DNA from: Elymus sibiricus
Taxonomy: Eukaryota > Streptophyta > Magnoliopsida > Poales > Poaceae
Direction: 5' to 3'
Assembly: GCA_039707655.1 (NCBI GenBank)
Contig: CM077676.1
Coordinates: 427,839,379 to 427,903,378 of the forward strand
DNA length: 64,000 bases
A model generated the notes under the pieces. It worked only from the letters and a program-made list of their open reading frames with translations. It was not told the origin of the DNA and did not search any database. Numbering within the stretch: the stretch's first letter is position 1; every line of letters begins with the position of its first letter. Positions 33,066 to 45,493 of this stretch are shown piece after piece. The position numbers were made by a program, and so were the translations under genes.

Positions 33066-34367
33066 GCAGGATCATGAATCTTTTACAACATTGGCGCAGG
33101 GCGCATCTACCATACTGAAACGTCGGGTCTGAATTTGATCCACGAGGCAACAACTCGTGCTGTTAAACTGTGTCTGAAGCTACTGCAAACGGGAGAAACA
33201 ATACTGAACAAGGCTGAGACTGGTTCAGTCCAGACGGTGAGAAGAGTCGCTTTCCAACGGCCTGGATTCGCCAGGCTCGCGTCGCGTGGTTTCGAGCCGA
33301 ATGCTTGCCATGCGCCGGCTGGCTTGTTCATGCCACACGACTGACAGGGACCTGTAAGCGTTAGGAGGAGGATGCGTTCCTGCCACTGCCAGCCCAGGGA
33401 GGCCTGTGCAGCTGAGCTAGCTGAACATAGTGGGCAAAACAGATTCAGTGTTTCATGCATCTCTGGTTTTTCATCTTCCAAGGCATTGGCATCCTATGCA
33501 ATGCTTATCTATTATAATTATTAGGAAATACAGCATGAACACATCCCTTTCTTCACGATGCCCCGGATAACTATAGCAAGAATAAAAGAGGCCGCCGCAA
33601 TCTGAGTTGCCGCCGATGTCCTGTTTTTTTTCCTGCCCTCAGCTATTCCGGTCTTCGGGTCGTCGTGTAACGTAGAAACTGAGAACTCTTCATCGTGTTT
33701 TTCCTTTGTCTTTAAGTTAAAGAGATTTCCTCCATTGATTTTTCTCAGCCAAGTATGCATTTTCCTCCATTGATCTTTTAATCATCAGCTACTTTTCTAT
33801 GCTCTCTTTTCTGCCCTTGATGATGATTCAGTAGCCGTTTCTGTTCTTATGTCGCCTCCGGTCCCGGCTGGGCTTCAGCCTTTTGCATTTGATTCCCCCT
33901 TCCTAAAAAAGGTTAACAATTATTCCTTTTTTCGCAAAGAACATTAATTAAGGACAAAAAAAAAATGATTATTCGATAGCGCTCGAGGAGCTAGAGAACG
34001 TACAGACTCCTCAGCTGGGAGCTGGGACCTGCTCAATTTTGTGCTGATAGACTACCACGACCACGTCCACATTGCACCTGTAAGCATCTACAGTAATTTT
34101 GTGTCCAAAATCCAAGCAAGGGGAGGAGTATATGGCGTAATGGGAACTCATCCGATTGCCCAAGATAAGTCGTCTGGAAAGTTCCATCCGAGAGCGATCT
34201 GTCCATGACAATAATAGGCTGCCGACAATAATATAATGGGATTCATCATGGCAAGCAAACCCAAAATCTTCTTCAAAAGAAATGCCGATCGAGATCACGG
34301 CATCCGGTTCGTCATCTATCTCCGCGTGAGTTGACGCTTGTGCCCCCGGGGCGTGGCGAGTCATCGC
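33066..34367. other. Unassigned low-copy DNA with small minus-strand ORFs
   Basis: No repeat was recognised. Two minus-strand frames look less random than the rest. One is 33760-33521 (79 codons), with a basic start, FSVSTLHDDPKTGIAEGRK and then a hydrophobic AATQIAAASFILAIVIRGIV segment near the C-terminus. The other is 34373-34011 (120 codons, DAVISIGISFEEDFGFACHD). Neither is identified and neither has a clear start context. They could be exons of a decayed gene or chance. Confidence 0.25.
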
Positions 34368-34375
34368 GTCCACAT

Positions 34376-34718
34376 TGACCTGGGCATGGGCAGCCCGGCC
34401 CGACGACCCAGCCCGAACCCGGCCCGAAAAACCCGGGCCGGGCCGGGTCGGGCTTTGTGTTCGGGCCGGGCTCGGGCTTTATTTTTTGACCCGTTGCATA
34501 CATCGGGCCGGGCTCGGGCCGGGGATATTAGTCAGTTTACACTAAGGCCCGACCCAGCCCGGCCCGGAACTGCTCTTTTTAGTCTCTTCGGGCCGGGCTC
34601 GGGCCTACATTTTCGTTTTTTTGCTCGGGCCGGGCCGGGCTCGGGCCTAGACTTTGCCCGTCGGGCTTTTACAGGCCCGGCCTGAAACCCGGCCCGGCCC
34701 GAGAAATGCCCAGGTTTA
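34376..34718. mobile_element. hAT-like MITE with GGGCCGGGCTCGGGC internal repeats
   Basis: Short inverted ends (TGACCTGGGCAT on the left, ATGCCCAGGTTTA on the right) within an 8-bp direct repeat GTCCACAT (34368-34375 and 34719-34726). An 8-bp duplication is characteristic of hAT. The 343-base body has about ten copies of a GGGCCGGGCTCGGGC-type motif in both orientations and no coding capacity. Confidence 0.7.
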
Positions 34719-34949
34719 GTCCACATCGGGATTTTAAGCGATCAAGATTCTCCGGCCGAACTGCGACAGTACACAACGCTGCACCTCTGCACGCCGTTTC
34801 GCCCAATTCTTTCGGAAATTACCAAAAGGCCCATCTATCCTATCAAGGCAAAAAGGAAAGTTTTGTCCATTTCCAAAGCAAGTGTATTTTTGATGCGATA
34901 ATTTATTTTGCGGGCTGAAGTTTATTCCCCACGTAAGGGATATTTTATT

Positions 34950-35545
34950 TTACTTTTTGCGAGAAAACTTCCGACCTATTCATCATGCCATGGTAGTACA
35001 AAGAATACAGAAATAACAAAAATTACATCCATGTCCCTAGACCACCTAACAAAAATAACAAAAAACTTGTTATATTAGACAGTCGGGAATTCGTCGTGTT
35101 AAGACCCCACAGGACCAGCGCACCAGAACAACAACTGTCGCCGATGAAGTGAAGTATAGATCAAAAGAATTCAACCTGTAGACACATGAACGAAGATGAA
35201 CAAAGACTAGATCCAAGTGGATCCACCGATGACTAGCACCGACCGAATGCCATGAGATCCGGCGGAGAAACACCTCCACACGCCCTCTGACGACGCTAGA
35301 CGCATCACCGGAACTGGGGCAGGCGGAGAGATTCAGGGAGTCGTCGCTGCCTCGTCTTCCTGAATAGTACACAAACCCCAAACAAACTCACGAAGACACC
35401 AAAAAACGGAGTAAGATCCCTCCGGCCGGCAAGGGCGTCCACCGCACCTACATGGCCCTAGGATCATCGGAGACGAGGTGGACCGAGACGGAGGAACCCT
35501 AAGTTATTTTCTCAAGAGGAGGCGACGGCGGCTGCGTGCGCGCAC
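34950..35545 (-). mobile_element. Retroposon copy 1 (LINE 3' end-like)
   Basis: It shares long similarity with 35977-36671: TATTCATCATGCCATGG at its start, AGGACCAGCGCACC, ACACACCTCCACA-type segments, GACGATGC(T)A..CGCATCACCGGA, ACAAACCC(T/C)AAACAAACTC and a terminal GGCGGCTGCG. Left to right this is the complement of an element ending in a 3' tail. No coding motif and no clear target duplication were found. The left boundary is approximate. Confidence 0.6.
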
Positions 35546-35668
35546 GTCCTGTGACCTGTGCCGTGAATTAGAAGGATTTAAACTAGGTTAGTCCTCACGT
35601 ATGTGATTATACAGTCAATAACCACAGGTTGACACTAAGTCTAGGGCCTCTTGCACCAGCCTAACACT

Positions 35669-35876
35669 CGAAATTGCTAAACGCACGGACCAGTTACAGG
35701 ACATTCACGGACCCCTTCCTCTAATTCTCTCCACACCCCCCCCCCCCCCCCCCCCCCCCCTGATTTGATTTTCAGGTGGGTGGGGCCCCTCACTTCCCCT
35801 TAACCCAATCACAATCTGCCAAGTCAAAATGACCACGTAAAACCCCTGTAACGGTTCGTGAATGTAGCATTGCTCG
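35669..35876. mobile_element. MITE with 9-bp duplication (Mutator-type size) and poly-C run
   Basis: CCTAACACT at 35660-35668 and 35877-35885 (11 bases match if flanks are included) surround a 208-base unit. Its ends are imperfect inverted repeats: CGAAATTGCTAAACGCACGG against the complement of the right end CGAGCAATGCTACATTCACG. A run of about 26 C occupies the middle. Confidence 0.6.
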
Positions 35877-35976
35877 CCTAACACTCCACGCCGCTCTCGT
35901 ATCTACCGTGATTTGCGAATGAAGTTGTAACTCGCTCTATGGTTTCCAAGATTTTAAAAACCGAGGAATAGATGCC

Positions 35977-36671
35977 GCTTTTTTTCTTGCCAGAAAACTT
36001 TCGATTTATTCATCATGCCATGGCAGTACGAAGAACACAAAAGTAATAAAAATTACATCCATGTTCGTAGATTACATAGCGACGACTACAAGCACTAGAG
36101 AGAGTCAAAGACGCGTCGCCGTCATCACCCCTTCCTCACTGGAGCCGGACCAAACTTGTTGTAGTAGACAGTCGGAAAGTCGTCGTGCTAAGGCCCCATA
36201 GGACCAGCGCACCGGAACATCAACCGTCACCGATGAACAGAAGTATAGATCGAAAGGATCCAACCTATAGACACACGAACGAAGACGAACAATGACCGGA
36301 TCCAAACGGATCCAGTGAAGACCAGCACCGACCGAATCTCATGAGATCCATCAGAGACACACCTCCACACACCGTTTGACGATGCTAAACGCATCACCGG
36401 AGTAGGGGCCAGGCAGGGAGAACCTTATTCCATCTTCAGGGAGTCGCCACCGCCTGGTCTTCCTAAGCAGGACACAAACCCTAAACAAACTCATAAAAAC
36501 ACCTAAAAACGAAGGAAGATCCCGTCCGCCGGCAAGGGCCGGGGTCTACCACGCCTCCATGGCCCTAGAGCCACCAAAGACAAGGCGGACCGACGGCGGC
36601 GCCGGCGGGAGGTAAAGGAACCCTAATTTCTTTCTTGGGAGAGGAGGTGTAGGCGGCGGCTGCGTAACTAA
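35977..36671 (-). mobile_element. Retroposon copy 2 (LINE 3' end-like)
   Basis: Flanked by the 10-bp direct repeat AATAGATGCC (35967-35976 and 36672-36681). It begins GCTTTTTTTC (complement of a short A tail) and ends GGCGGCGGCTGCG. Same family and orientation as 34950-35545. Confidence 0.72.
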
Positions 36672-36681
36672 AATAGATGCC

Positions 36682-38795
36682 TCATGCATGTGCAAAATCT
36701 TCTCTGACGGTACCTTGTTTACTCTGCTCCATGCCTTATGAATATGGTTTATTATCTAAGTTTATGAAGTTCCCCTCATATATAGCAAAACTACGACCAT
36801 TGGGAACTTCTTTTGAGTATGAATCCGATGATATCATTTCTTTTTGCATCATATAACTTATATGTTGCTATTCAAATATATGATCAAAATTACCCAACAA
36901 ATAAATCTATGCTCAAAATTAGATCCAAAAATACGAGGGGGCCTTTAAACCCAGACCGAGAAAATACTTCTGATTCATAGAATATCAGCTTATGCGATAA
37001 AGATTAGTTGGATGTAAATTTTCACCATAATTGCTGGTTTGAAGTTTATGCGTTCTTCCTCTTTGAGTTTGTGTGTATACAATGTTCACTTGTAGCAATT
37101 TTTGCTAAGACTCTAGTGATTCATAGATAATCATTTCAATGAAATCCTACCTAGATCATCTTCTATTGCTATGTTATTGATCTGATCTACAAGTCCCAAA
37201 CACCACACTTTCCGCCATACCTTCCGTTCCACCTCTGCACTGGCTGGGTTAGTGAGGACGTGGAGTGCACACACCTTGAACCCTTCAATCCATCATCCTA
37301 GCATCCAGTTTAAGGACCATTAAAAAAGATGTAGCCCTTGATTCGTTACATGATTTGGTGTCAATTACCTTGAACAGATAAACGAGCTAGCAAATTTTCT
37401 CACTAATTATAAACCGTGAAGGAGAGGAGAGATGATTTGTTCATGAAAGAATAAGTGAACAATGTCATTCGATTTGGTCGAGGGGGCTGGGGGGACTTTA
37501 ATGACAAAGCTTTAGTGTAACTTTGTAAAAAAATGCATAAATAGTTGCTAAAAATAACTAAATCTAATGAAAAGAAATTATAAGCTTCAAAATCAATTAA
37601 AAAAGTGTTTAAAATAGAAAGAAAAATTACAGTTATAACTGTCATTTCGAACAAAAGTGTGATGGATGACTAACATGCATGTATGATGTGACAACATTAA
37701 ATGCATGGCTTAGTGGCGACGTTAAGGTGGACACTTTGCATGTTGAGAGAATTGGGATGAACTTTTTAAGAATGTATATGATTTGCTAGGCATGTATATT
37801 CTAGAACCTTTCTCAAGATATTTAAAATTACTAAAACTGATATAAACACATATAATACGCTACAATAAATCTAAGAGACACTATTCAATCCATAGATGAA
37901 TGTGATATTTTCACCTTTTTATAATTTTCTTAGATTGACATAATTTACTTAAAAAATATCAAACTAAAACAAGATAGTGATATTATTTCCATTGCAATAT
38001 AGAATTTCACCATAATAATAGTGTATTTGTAAAGATGGAAACCAACTTGTATGAAGATGGAATTTGAATTTTTGTTTAAACACATAACTACATATTTAGT
38101 GTTGTTATATAAAAAAAATTAATCTTGTATATTAAATTTATATCTAAACTAGTGAAGGTTTGGAGAACAATTAGGCTATTAAAAAAGTAAAGATGCTCAG
38201 TATAAATATGTGATGTACTAGACAAATACTACGGAAATAACTTATTTCATGTGGTTGCGTCAACTATAACAATAATGATATTCTTCACTTTTGTGCCAAA
38301 AATTGTATTCAAATGACATGCACCAAAATATTGATAATGTTTTAACAGTTGGGGCATAACTCTTAACTATGGTAATAACTAATTTATCGGATTTATCATT
38401 GGAAAATGTAATATAGTTCTGATTACGTAATATTAGAAAGTTAAATAAGATTAGTAATTATCATACATTAGCTGAATAACAAACTTTTAATTAGAGATAA
38501 CATTATTAGAATAGAATGCACGAGAGTGGATATTAAGCTGTTGGATGAATAATATCAAAGACATAATATTGCATATTTAGTTATATAAATAATCAAAAGT
38601 TCGTGTTTCCTTTAATGTAGTTATGTCTTCCATATGATGTGAGATGCAGAGGCAGATCTAACAATATGGCGAGGTTTGGCGGCTACCATACCTAAAATTT
38701 GGCAAAGTACCACGTGTGTATACTATATATCTCAAGATTTGAGGGTTAGTTGATGGAGTTGTATTCAGTTTCATTAGCTTGGAGGAGCAGGAGAC
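36682..38795. other. AT-rich interval without recognised features
   Basis: About 2.1 kb with no open frame over 100 codons, no LTR or TIR ends and no repeat shared with other parts of the window. The change to Athila-like internal sequence at about 38796 is abrupt and shows no target duplication. Confidence 0.5.
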
Positions 38796-39391
38796 TCATG
38801 AGATACTTGATCGGCATAATCCAATTAAAAATTAAAATCATGATGAAATGTTTCATATTTATCATTATTCTTTATAGCATACATGTCATCACAATAATCA
38901 TCATAGATAGCAACTTTGTTGTCATAATCAATTGAAACCTCTTCCAAAATAGTGGAATCATCATTAAATAAAGTCATGACCTCTCTAAATCCACTTTTAT
39001 CATTATTCCAATAAGATTCAACACCCTCCAAAATAGTGGTATCATTATTACATAAAATTGAACCTCTTCCAAACCCACTTTCATCAATATAATCATCATA
39101 AATAGGAGGCATGCTTTCATCACAATAAATTTGCTCATCAAATCTTGGGGGACTAAAAATATCATCTTCATCAAACATAGCATCCTCAAGCTTGTAGCTT
39201 TGCATTTCATTAGCATCATGGATATTCAAATAAAGCATACTAACAACATTGCAATCATGCTCATCATTCAAAGGACTTACGTTAAACATTTTATCAAATT
39301 CTTCCTCTAACAATTGAGCACAATTATCGGAATCCTTATTTTCAAGAAAGACATCATATAGATGAAGCATGTGAGGCAACCTCAATTCCAT
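38796..39391 (-). pseudogene. Acidic ORF of the Athila-like element, copy 1, truncated
   Basis: Starts MELRLPHMLHLYDVFLENKD at 39391 (an in-frame extension reaches 39457). It continues CAQLLEEEFDKMFNVSPLND, DEDDIFSPPRFDEQIY, IDESGFGRGS and KVAIYDDYCDDMYAIKNNDK and is cut at about 38825 by the truncation of the internal region. The same protein occurs at 44386-45368 and 48172-49152. Function unknown. Confidence 0.75.
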
Positions 39392-39484
39392 TTTTTTTAG
39401 TTTTCTTTTATAAACCAAACTAATGATAAAACAAGAAACTAAAAGATTCAATTGCAAGATCTAAAGATATACCTTCAAGCACTC

Positions 39485-39505
39485 ACCTCCCCAGCAACGG
39501 CGCCA
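39485..39505 (-). promoter_or_regulatory. Primer binding site (tRNA-Asp type, Athila-like)
   Basis: On the minus strand TGGCGCCGTTGCTGGGGAGG follows the LTR end by 10 bases. TGGCGCCGTTGCCGGGG is the tRNA-Asp primer site typical of Athila-clade elements; here one C has become T. Confidence 0.8.
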
Positions 39506-39515
39506 GAAAAGAGCT

Positions 39516-41147
39516 TGATGTCTACTACGCAATTTTTATTCTTGTAGACGTTGTTGGGCCTCCAAGTGTAGAGTTTTGTAGGACAGTAGCAAATTTCCCT
39601 CAATCGAATGATCTAAGGTTTATCAATCCGTGGAAGGCGTAGGATGGAGATGGTCTCTCTCAAACAACCCTGCAATCAAATACAAGAAATCTCTTGTGTC
39701 CCCAACACACCCAATACAATGGTAAATTGTATAGGTGCACTAGTTCGGCGAAGAGATAGTGATACAAGTGAGGTATGGATAGTAGATATAGGTTTTTATA
39801 ATCTGAAAATAAAAAAACAGCAAGGTAGCATGTAGTAAAAGTGAGCACAAACGGTATTGCAATGCTTGAAATCAAGGCCTAGGGTTCATACTTTCACTAG
39901 TGCAATCTCTCAACAGTGCTAAGATAGTTGAATCATATAACAATCCCTCAACGTGCGACAAAGAATCACTCCAAAGTTCCTATTAGCGGAGAAATAAGAA
40001 AGAAATTGTTGTAGGGTACGAAACCACCTCAAAGTTATCCTTTCCGATCAATCTATAAGTGTCACAAACAGCCCTAGAGTTCGTACTAAAATAACACCAT
40101 ATGATACGCATCAACCAACTCTAATGTCACCAAGATACTCCAATGTAACCACAAGTATCCATGAGTTGATTATTCGATATGCATCAAAAACAACTTCAAA
40201 TTCATAATATTCAATCCACACAAAGAACTTCAAAGAGTACCCCATAGTTTCTTATCGGAGAAAAGATAATGAAAACGTGCAACCAACCCCTATGCCTAGT
40301 TCACCCCAAGGTCACGGGAATCCGCGAGTTGATTACCAAAACATACATCAAGTGAATCAATAGAATACCCCATTGTCACCACGGGTATCCACATGCAAGA
40401 CATACATCAAGTGTTCTCAAATCTGAAATATTTAATCCGACAATAACGAAACCTCAAAGGGAAAGACTTAATCCATCACAGAAAGATAGAGAGGGAAGAA
40501 ACACAATATGATCCAACTATATTAACAAAGCTCGCGATACATCAAGATCGTGCCAAATCAAGAACACGAGAGAGAGAGAGATCAAATACATAGCTACTGG
40601 TACATACCCTCAGCCCCGAGGGTGAACTACTCCCTCCTCGTCATGGAGACCGCCGGGATGATGAAGATGGCCTCCGGTGATGATTTCCCCCTCCGGCAGG
40701 GTGCCGAGACGGAGCTCCAGATGGGTTTCCTTCGGTACAGAGGCTTGCGGCGGCGGCGGCAAAGTTCTAGGTTTCTTTCTGGGGTTTTTGGTATTTATAG
40801 GAATTTTTGGCACTAGTTTCACGTCAAGGGGGCCCACGAGGGAGCGACAAGCTCGCTAGGCCCTCCCTCCCCCCTAGGGCGCGCCTAGCAGGCTTGTCGC
40901 TTCCTCGTGACTCTTCTGGTCCTTCCATGAAGCTTCCGGGGTCTCTTATGTTCCAAAAAAATCACCAAAAAGTTTCAGCCAATTCTGAGAACTTTTATTT
41001 CTACACAAAAAAACAACACCACGGTAGTTCTGCTGAAAACAGTGCCAGTCCGGGTTAGTTCTAATCAAATCATACCAAAACCATATAAAATTGTTATAAA
41101 CATGCCATGAATACTTCATAAATTGTAGATACGTTGGAGATGTATCA
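39516..41147 (-). repeat. Complete LTR shared by two tandem Athila-like units
   Basis: 1632 bases; on the minus strand TGATACATCTCCAACG (41147) to GTAGACATCA (39516). TATAAATA at 40799-40792 and an upstream hairpin at 40909-40835. It contains a GA-dinucleotide run near 40570. Confidence 0.9.
40835..40909 (-). promoter_or_regulatory. Hairpin upstream of the TATA box in the shared LTR
   Basis: CACGAGGGAGCGACAAGC...GCTAGG pairs with CCTAGCAGGCTTGTCGCTTCC..CGTG across about 27 positions with three mismatches. The near edge is 35 bases from TATAAATA at 40799. The arm sequence differs from the hairpin at the same place in the + strand LTR at 46651-46706. Confidence 0.75.
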
Positions 41148-44100
41148 GCATCCCCAAGCTTAATTCCTGCTCGTCCTCGAGTAGGTAAATGATAAAATAA
41201 ACAATTTATGAAGTGTGAATGCTAGCATAGTGCATAAGTTTGATCATTGATAATTTCAATCACTTTTCCTAGCATCTTAACAGCAACTCTTCCTCATAAA
41301 ACTCATCATGATAAAGTAGCAATCAATTCACATGTTATGGTTCAAACAATGCATTCTATTGAAACTTAACAACCTATGTTCTTAGTCACCAAAAAATTAC
41401 AAATTCAACTTATCTTCAACCGAGTCTAAGTAAGAGCTCCACATACTCAATTATCATATAGTCTTCTATGATTGCTAGTACTCAAAGCATATTTTTAGAA
41501 CAAATGGCATCCATCGAACACAGAGAAAGATAGGGGCTTAATGTTTCGCCTCCCAACTCGTTTATCATAGAGATAATTGTCAACAATAATAATTCTTGAT
41601 GAAATATATTTGAATGGATATATGTGTATGGATCTATCCCCACCACATGATGCTTGCCAACTACAGAATAGGTTGGAATAAGAAGTTGACTCAACAAAAA
41701 TAAATAGCATGAAAGTAAATAGCATAAAAGTAAATGGAATGTCCCTTCGCAGAGGGAAGCAGGGATTTGCAGAGGTGCCAGAGCTCGCAGCTTAAAATAG
41801 AGATGAATACATTTTGAGTGTTGTGCCTTTCCTGTCAACGTCACGACCGAGAGTTCTCAATATCTTCCATGTTAAACACATTATAGGTGGTTCCCAAGCG
41901 AAAAGGTAAAGTTTACTCCCCCTCAACCATTCAAACACAAGCCATGGCTAGCCGAATCCTCGGGTGCCCTCCATACAATCAACTTTCCGGGGGAGTTTGT
42001 TTAATTATATATTTTTGTTTTGCGGGACTGGGCATCCCAATTACCGCCCTCTCTCGTGCAATGACAAGTGAATAAACACCCATCATGAGAATAACCCGCT
42101 TAACATGGAAGATACTGACCACCCCCTGCCGCTTCATGAGCGGTACAGGCACACAAAACATATGCTTATTTGAATGATTAGAGGTGGCACATGCAAATTT
42201 ACTTGGAACGGCAGAGTAATACCGTATATAGGTAGGTATGATGGACACTCATGGAAGAAACTTGGCTCAAGGATTTTGGATGCACAAGCAGTATTCCCGC
42301 TTAGTACAGAAATTTTGGTTAGCAAAAGATTCTAAACAAGCACCACATGTTGGAGGATCCATAACAATATAACTTCGATGCAAATATACCCAAACATAAC
42401 TCATTACGTTGTCTTCCTTGTCCAACTTCAACTAATTTGCTCGAGTTGAAAATAATTAATGGGTATTCACAATCATAAAAGATGTCCAAGATAATATATT
42501 TATATGTGAAAGTTCTCTTCCATATACTATCTTTCATGAATTGCTCGTATGACCAATATTGTGATTGTCAAACTTCAATAGACTTTACTTTGTAAACCCA
42601 ATGTGAAATATTACTAAGCATATGAAACATATATAATTACAGATTTATGATATTCAATTCATTCAACAATTTACTCAAAGGATATAAGTGAAGCACGAGA
42701 GCAAATGAGAAACTACTCCAAAAGTTATAAGTGAAGATTAATAAGTAGTTAAACAATTAAGTAGCTATGTGAAGACTCTCTCCAAATAAAGATTTCAGAT
42801 CTTGATAATTTTATTCAAATAGCAAACAAAATGAAAATAAAAGGACACTCCAAGAATAGCACATATCATGTGAACAAGTAAAAACTTAGGCTAACCGATA
42901 GGTGTTGATGAAGAAAGGTGGGATGCCAACCGGGGCATCCCCAAGCTTAGTTGCTTGAGACTTCTTGGAATGTTATCTTGGGGTGCCTTGGGCATCCCCA
43001 AGCTTGAGCTCTTGTGTCTCCTTAATTCCTCTCATATCATGGCTTCTCCTAAATCTTAAAAACTTCATCCACACAAAACTCAACAAGAACTCGTGAGATA
43101 AGTTAGTATGAATCAACTCAAAACCTTAACATTCTCTACTATAACAAATCACTAAAATTATAATTAAACATTGCATACTAAATGCCTCTGCATATTTATT
43201 ACTCCTATCCACAAATAGAAACATTAAACAAGCAAACATATGCAAATAATGCAACCATAACAGCAATCTACCAAAACACAACAGTCTGTAAATGGGGGTT
43301 TAAAATTCATACTTCCCTAACTCCAAAAATTCTGAAAAATTACCACGTGATAGAGAACTCATGCATGCTTACTGTGTAAAAATTTAAGATTTTTATCATG
43401 TTCTAACAATTCACATAAATTCAGGACATAACAGAAAACTTTCTGTTCTCAAACAGCAACACATAAACTTGCAAACTGAGCATGGTAAAGGCTATAATTG
43501 GCATTTTATGGAAATAAAAGATACAAAACATGATTATTGATAACAGCAAGCAAGTCCCAACAAAATAAAATGACGCTCCAAGCAAAACTCATATTATGTG
43601 CCGAATAAAAATATAGCTCCGAGTGAGGTTACCGATAGTGTTGAAGACGAAAGAGGGGATGCCATCCGGGGCATCCCCAAGCTGAGATGCTTGAGTCTTC
43701 CTTGAATATTACCTTGGGGTGCCTTGGGAATCCCCAAGCTTAGGGTCTTGCCGCTCCTTATTCTCCTCATATCGATATCTCACCCAAAACTTGAAAACTT
43801 CAATCACACAAAACTTAACGGAACTCCGTGAGATAGGTGAGTATGAAAATAAATCATTCAGTTTGGTACTGTCAAGACAAGATTCATAATTGTTCTCACA
43901 TAATACCTACTGTATTCTATCATTTCCACAATTTATATCTCACAATATAAGCTATGGAAACACTAAAACAAGCAAACTATGCATTGAAAACAGAATCTGT
44001 CAAAAATAGAACAGCATGTAGTGAGCGAATTAAAAAGCATACTTATGTACCTCTAAAAATTCTGAAACATTAGGACAACGTAAAAAATTTGTAACCCAAT

Positions 44101-44385
44101 ACTGTGTAAAAATTTCAGAATTTTCTCACGCTCCAGTACGGAACAGAAATTCCAGCACTGGACGCAAAAGTTTCTGTTTTTGCACAGAATCAAATCAACA
44201 AGTATCCACACTATCCCAAAGACTTTACTTGGCATATTATAGAAAGAAACCATATAAAACATGATTAATACAGTATATTAATCATGTGGACACACAGAAA
44301 ACTGTAGGGGTAAATGTTGGGTTGTCTCCGAACAAGCGCTTTTCTTTAATGCCTTTTTAGCTAGGCATGATGATTTCAATGATGC
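41148..44385 (-). other. Non-coding internal region of the tandem Athila-like unit
   Basis: It corresponds to 49153-52176 in the + strand copy. It begins (at its 3' end) with the polypurine tract AAGCTTGGGGATGC (complement at 41148-41161). Further copies lie near 42935-42948 and 42992-43005, with diverged ones near 43671 and 43730. No coding frame above 100 codons resembles a known protein. Confidence 0.7.
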
Positions 44386-45368
44386 TCACATAAAAGTAAA
44401 GAATTGAAAAGTAACGGGAGCATCATGAATCATATGACAAACACATTTAAGCCTAACCCACTTCCTATGCATAGGGATTTTGTGAGCAAACAACTTATGG
44501 GAACAAGAATCAACTAGCATAGGAAGGCAAAACAAGCATGACTTCAAAACTTTCAACACATAGAGAGGAAACTTGATATTATTGAGATATCTATAAGCAT
44601 ATGTTTCTCTCTCATAATAATTTTCAGTAGCATCATGAATGAATTCAACAATATAACCATCACATAAAGCATTCTTTTCATGATCCACAAGCATAAAAAT
44701 TTTATTACTCTCCACATAAGCAATTTTCTTCTCATTCATAATAGTGGGAGCAAACTCAACAAAATAACTATCATGAGATACCTGATTGGCATAATCCAAT
44801 TGAAAATTAAAATCATGATGACAAGTTTCATATTTATCATTATTCTTTATAGCATACATGTCATCACAATAATCATCATAGATAGCAACTTTGTTGTCAT
44901 AATCAATTGAAACCTCTTCCAAAATAGTGGAATTATCATTAAATAAAGTCATGACCTCTCCAAATCCACTTTTATCATTATTCCAATAAGATTCAACACC
45001 CTCCAAAATAGTGGGATCATTATTACATAAAATTGACACTCTTCCAAACCCACTTTCATCAATATAATCATCATAAATAGGAGGCATATGCTTTCATCAT
45101 AATAAATTTGCTCATCAAATCTTGGGGGACTAAAAATATCATCTTCATCAAACATAGCATCCCCAAGATTGTAGCTTTGCATATCATTAGCATCATGGAT
45201 ATTCAAAGAAAGCATACTAACAATATTGCAATCATGCTCATCATTCAAAGGACTCACGTTAAACATTTTATCAAATTCTTCCTCTAACAATTGAGCACAA
45301 TTATCGGAATCCTTATTTTCAAGAAAGACATCATATAGATGAAGCATGTAAGGCAACCTCAATTCCAC
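44386..45368 (-). pseudogene. Acidic ORF of the Athila-like element, copy 2, frameshifted
   Basis: MELRLPYMLHLYDVFLENKD at 45368 runs to about 45090, where a two-base insertion (GGCATATGC against GGCATGC in copy 1) shifts the frame. The rest continues from MPPIYDDYIDESGFGRVS through QLDYANQVSHDSYFVEFAP, MLVDHEKNALCDGYIVEF and SHKLFAHKIPMHRKW to the stop at 44386. Apart from the frameshift it is collinear with the intact copy at 48172-49152. Confidence 0.8.
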
Positions 45369-45493
45369 TTTTTTGTAGTTTTCTTTTATAAACCAAACTA
45401 GTGATAAAACAAGAAACTAAAAGATTCAATTGTAAGATCTAAAGATATACCTTCAAGCACTCACCTCCCCGGCAACGGCGCTAGAAAAGAGCT

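Noticed and set aside
35735..35760. Poly-C run as an assembly error
   Set aside because: Another long C run (15157-15177) exists in an unrelated element. Length is uncertain in such runs, but presence is credible.
40550..40600. GA-dinucleotide run as a regulatory element
   Set aside because: The same GA/CT run occurs at the same place in the other LTR copies (about 46960-46975), so it is ordinary LTR sequence.
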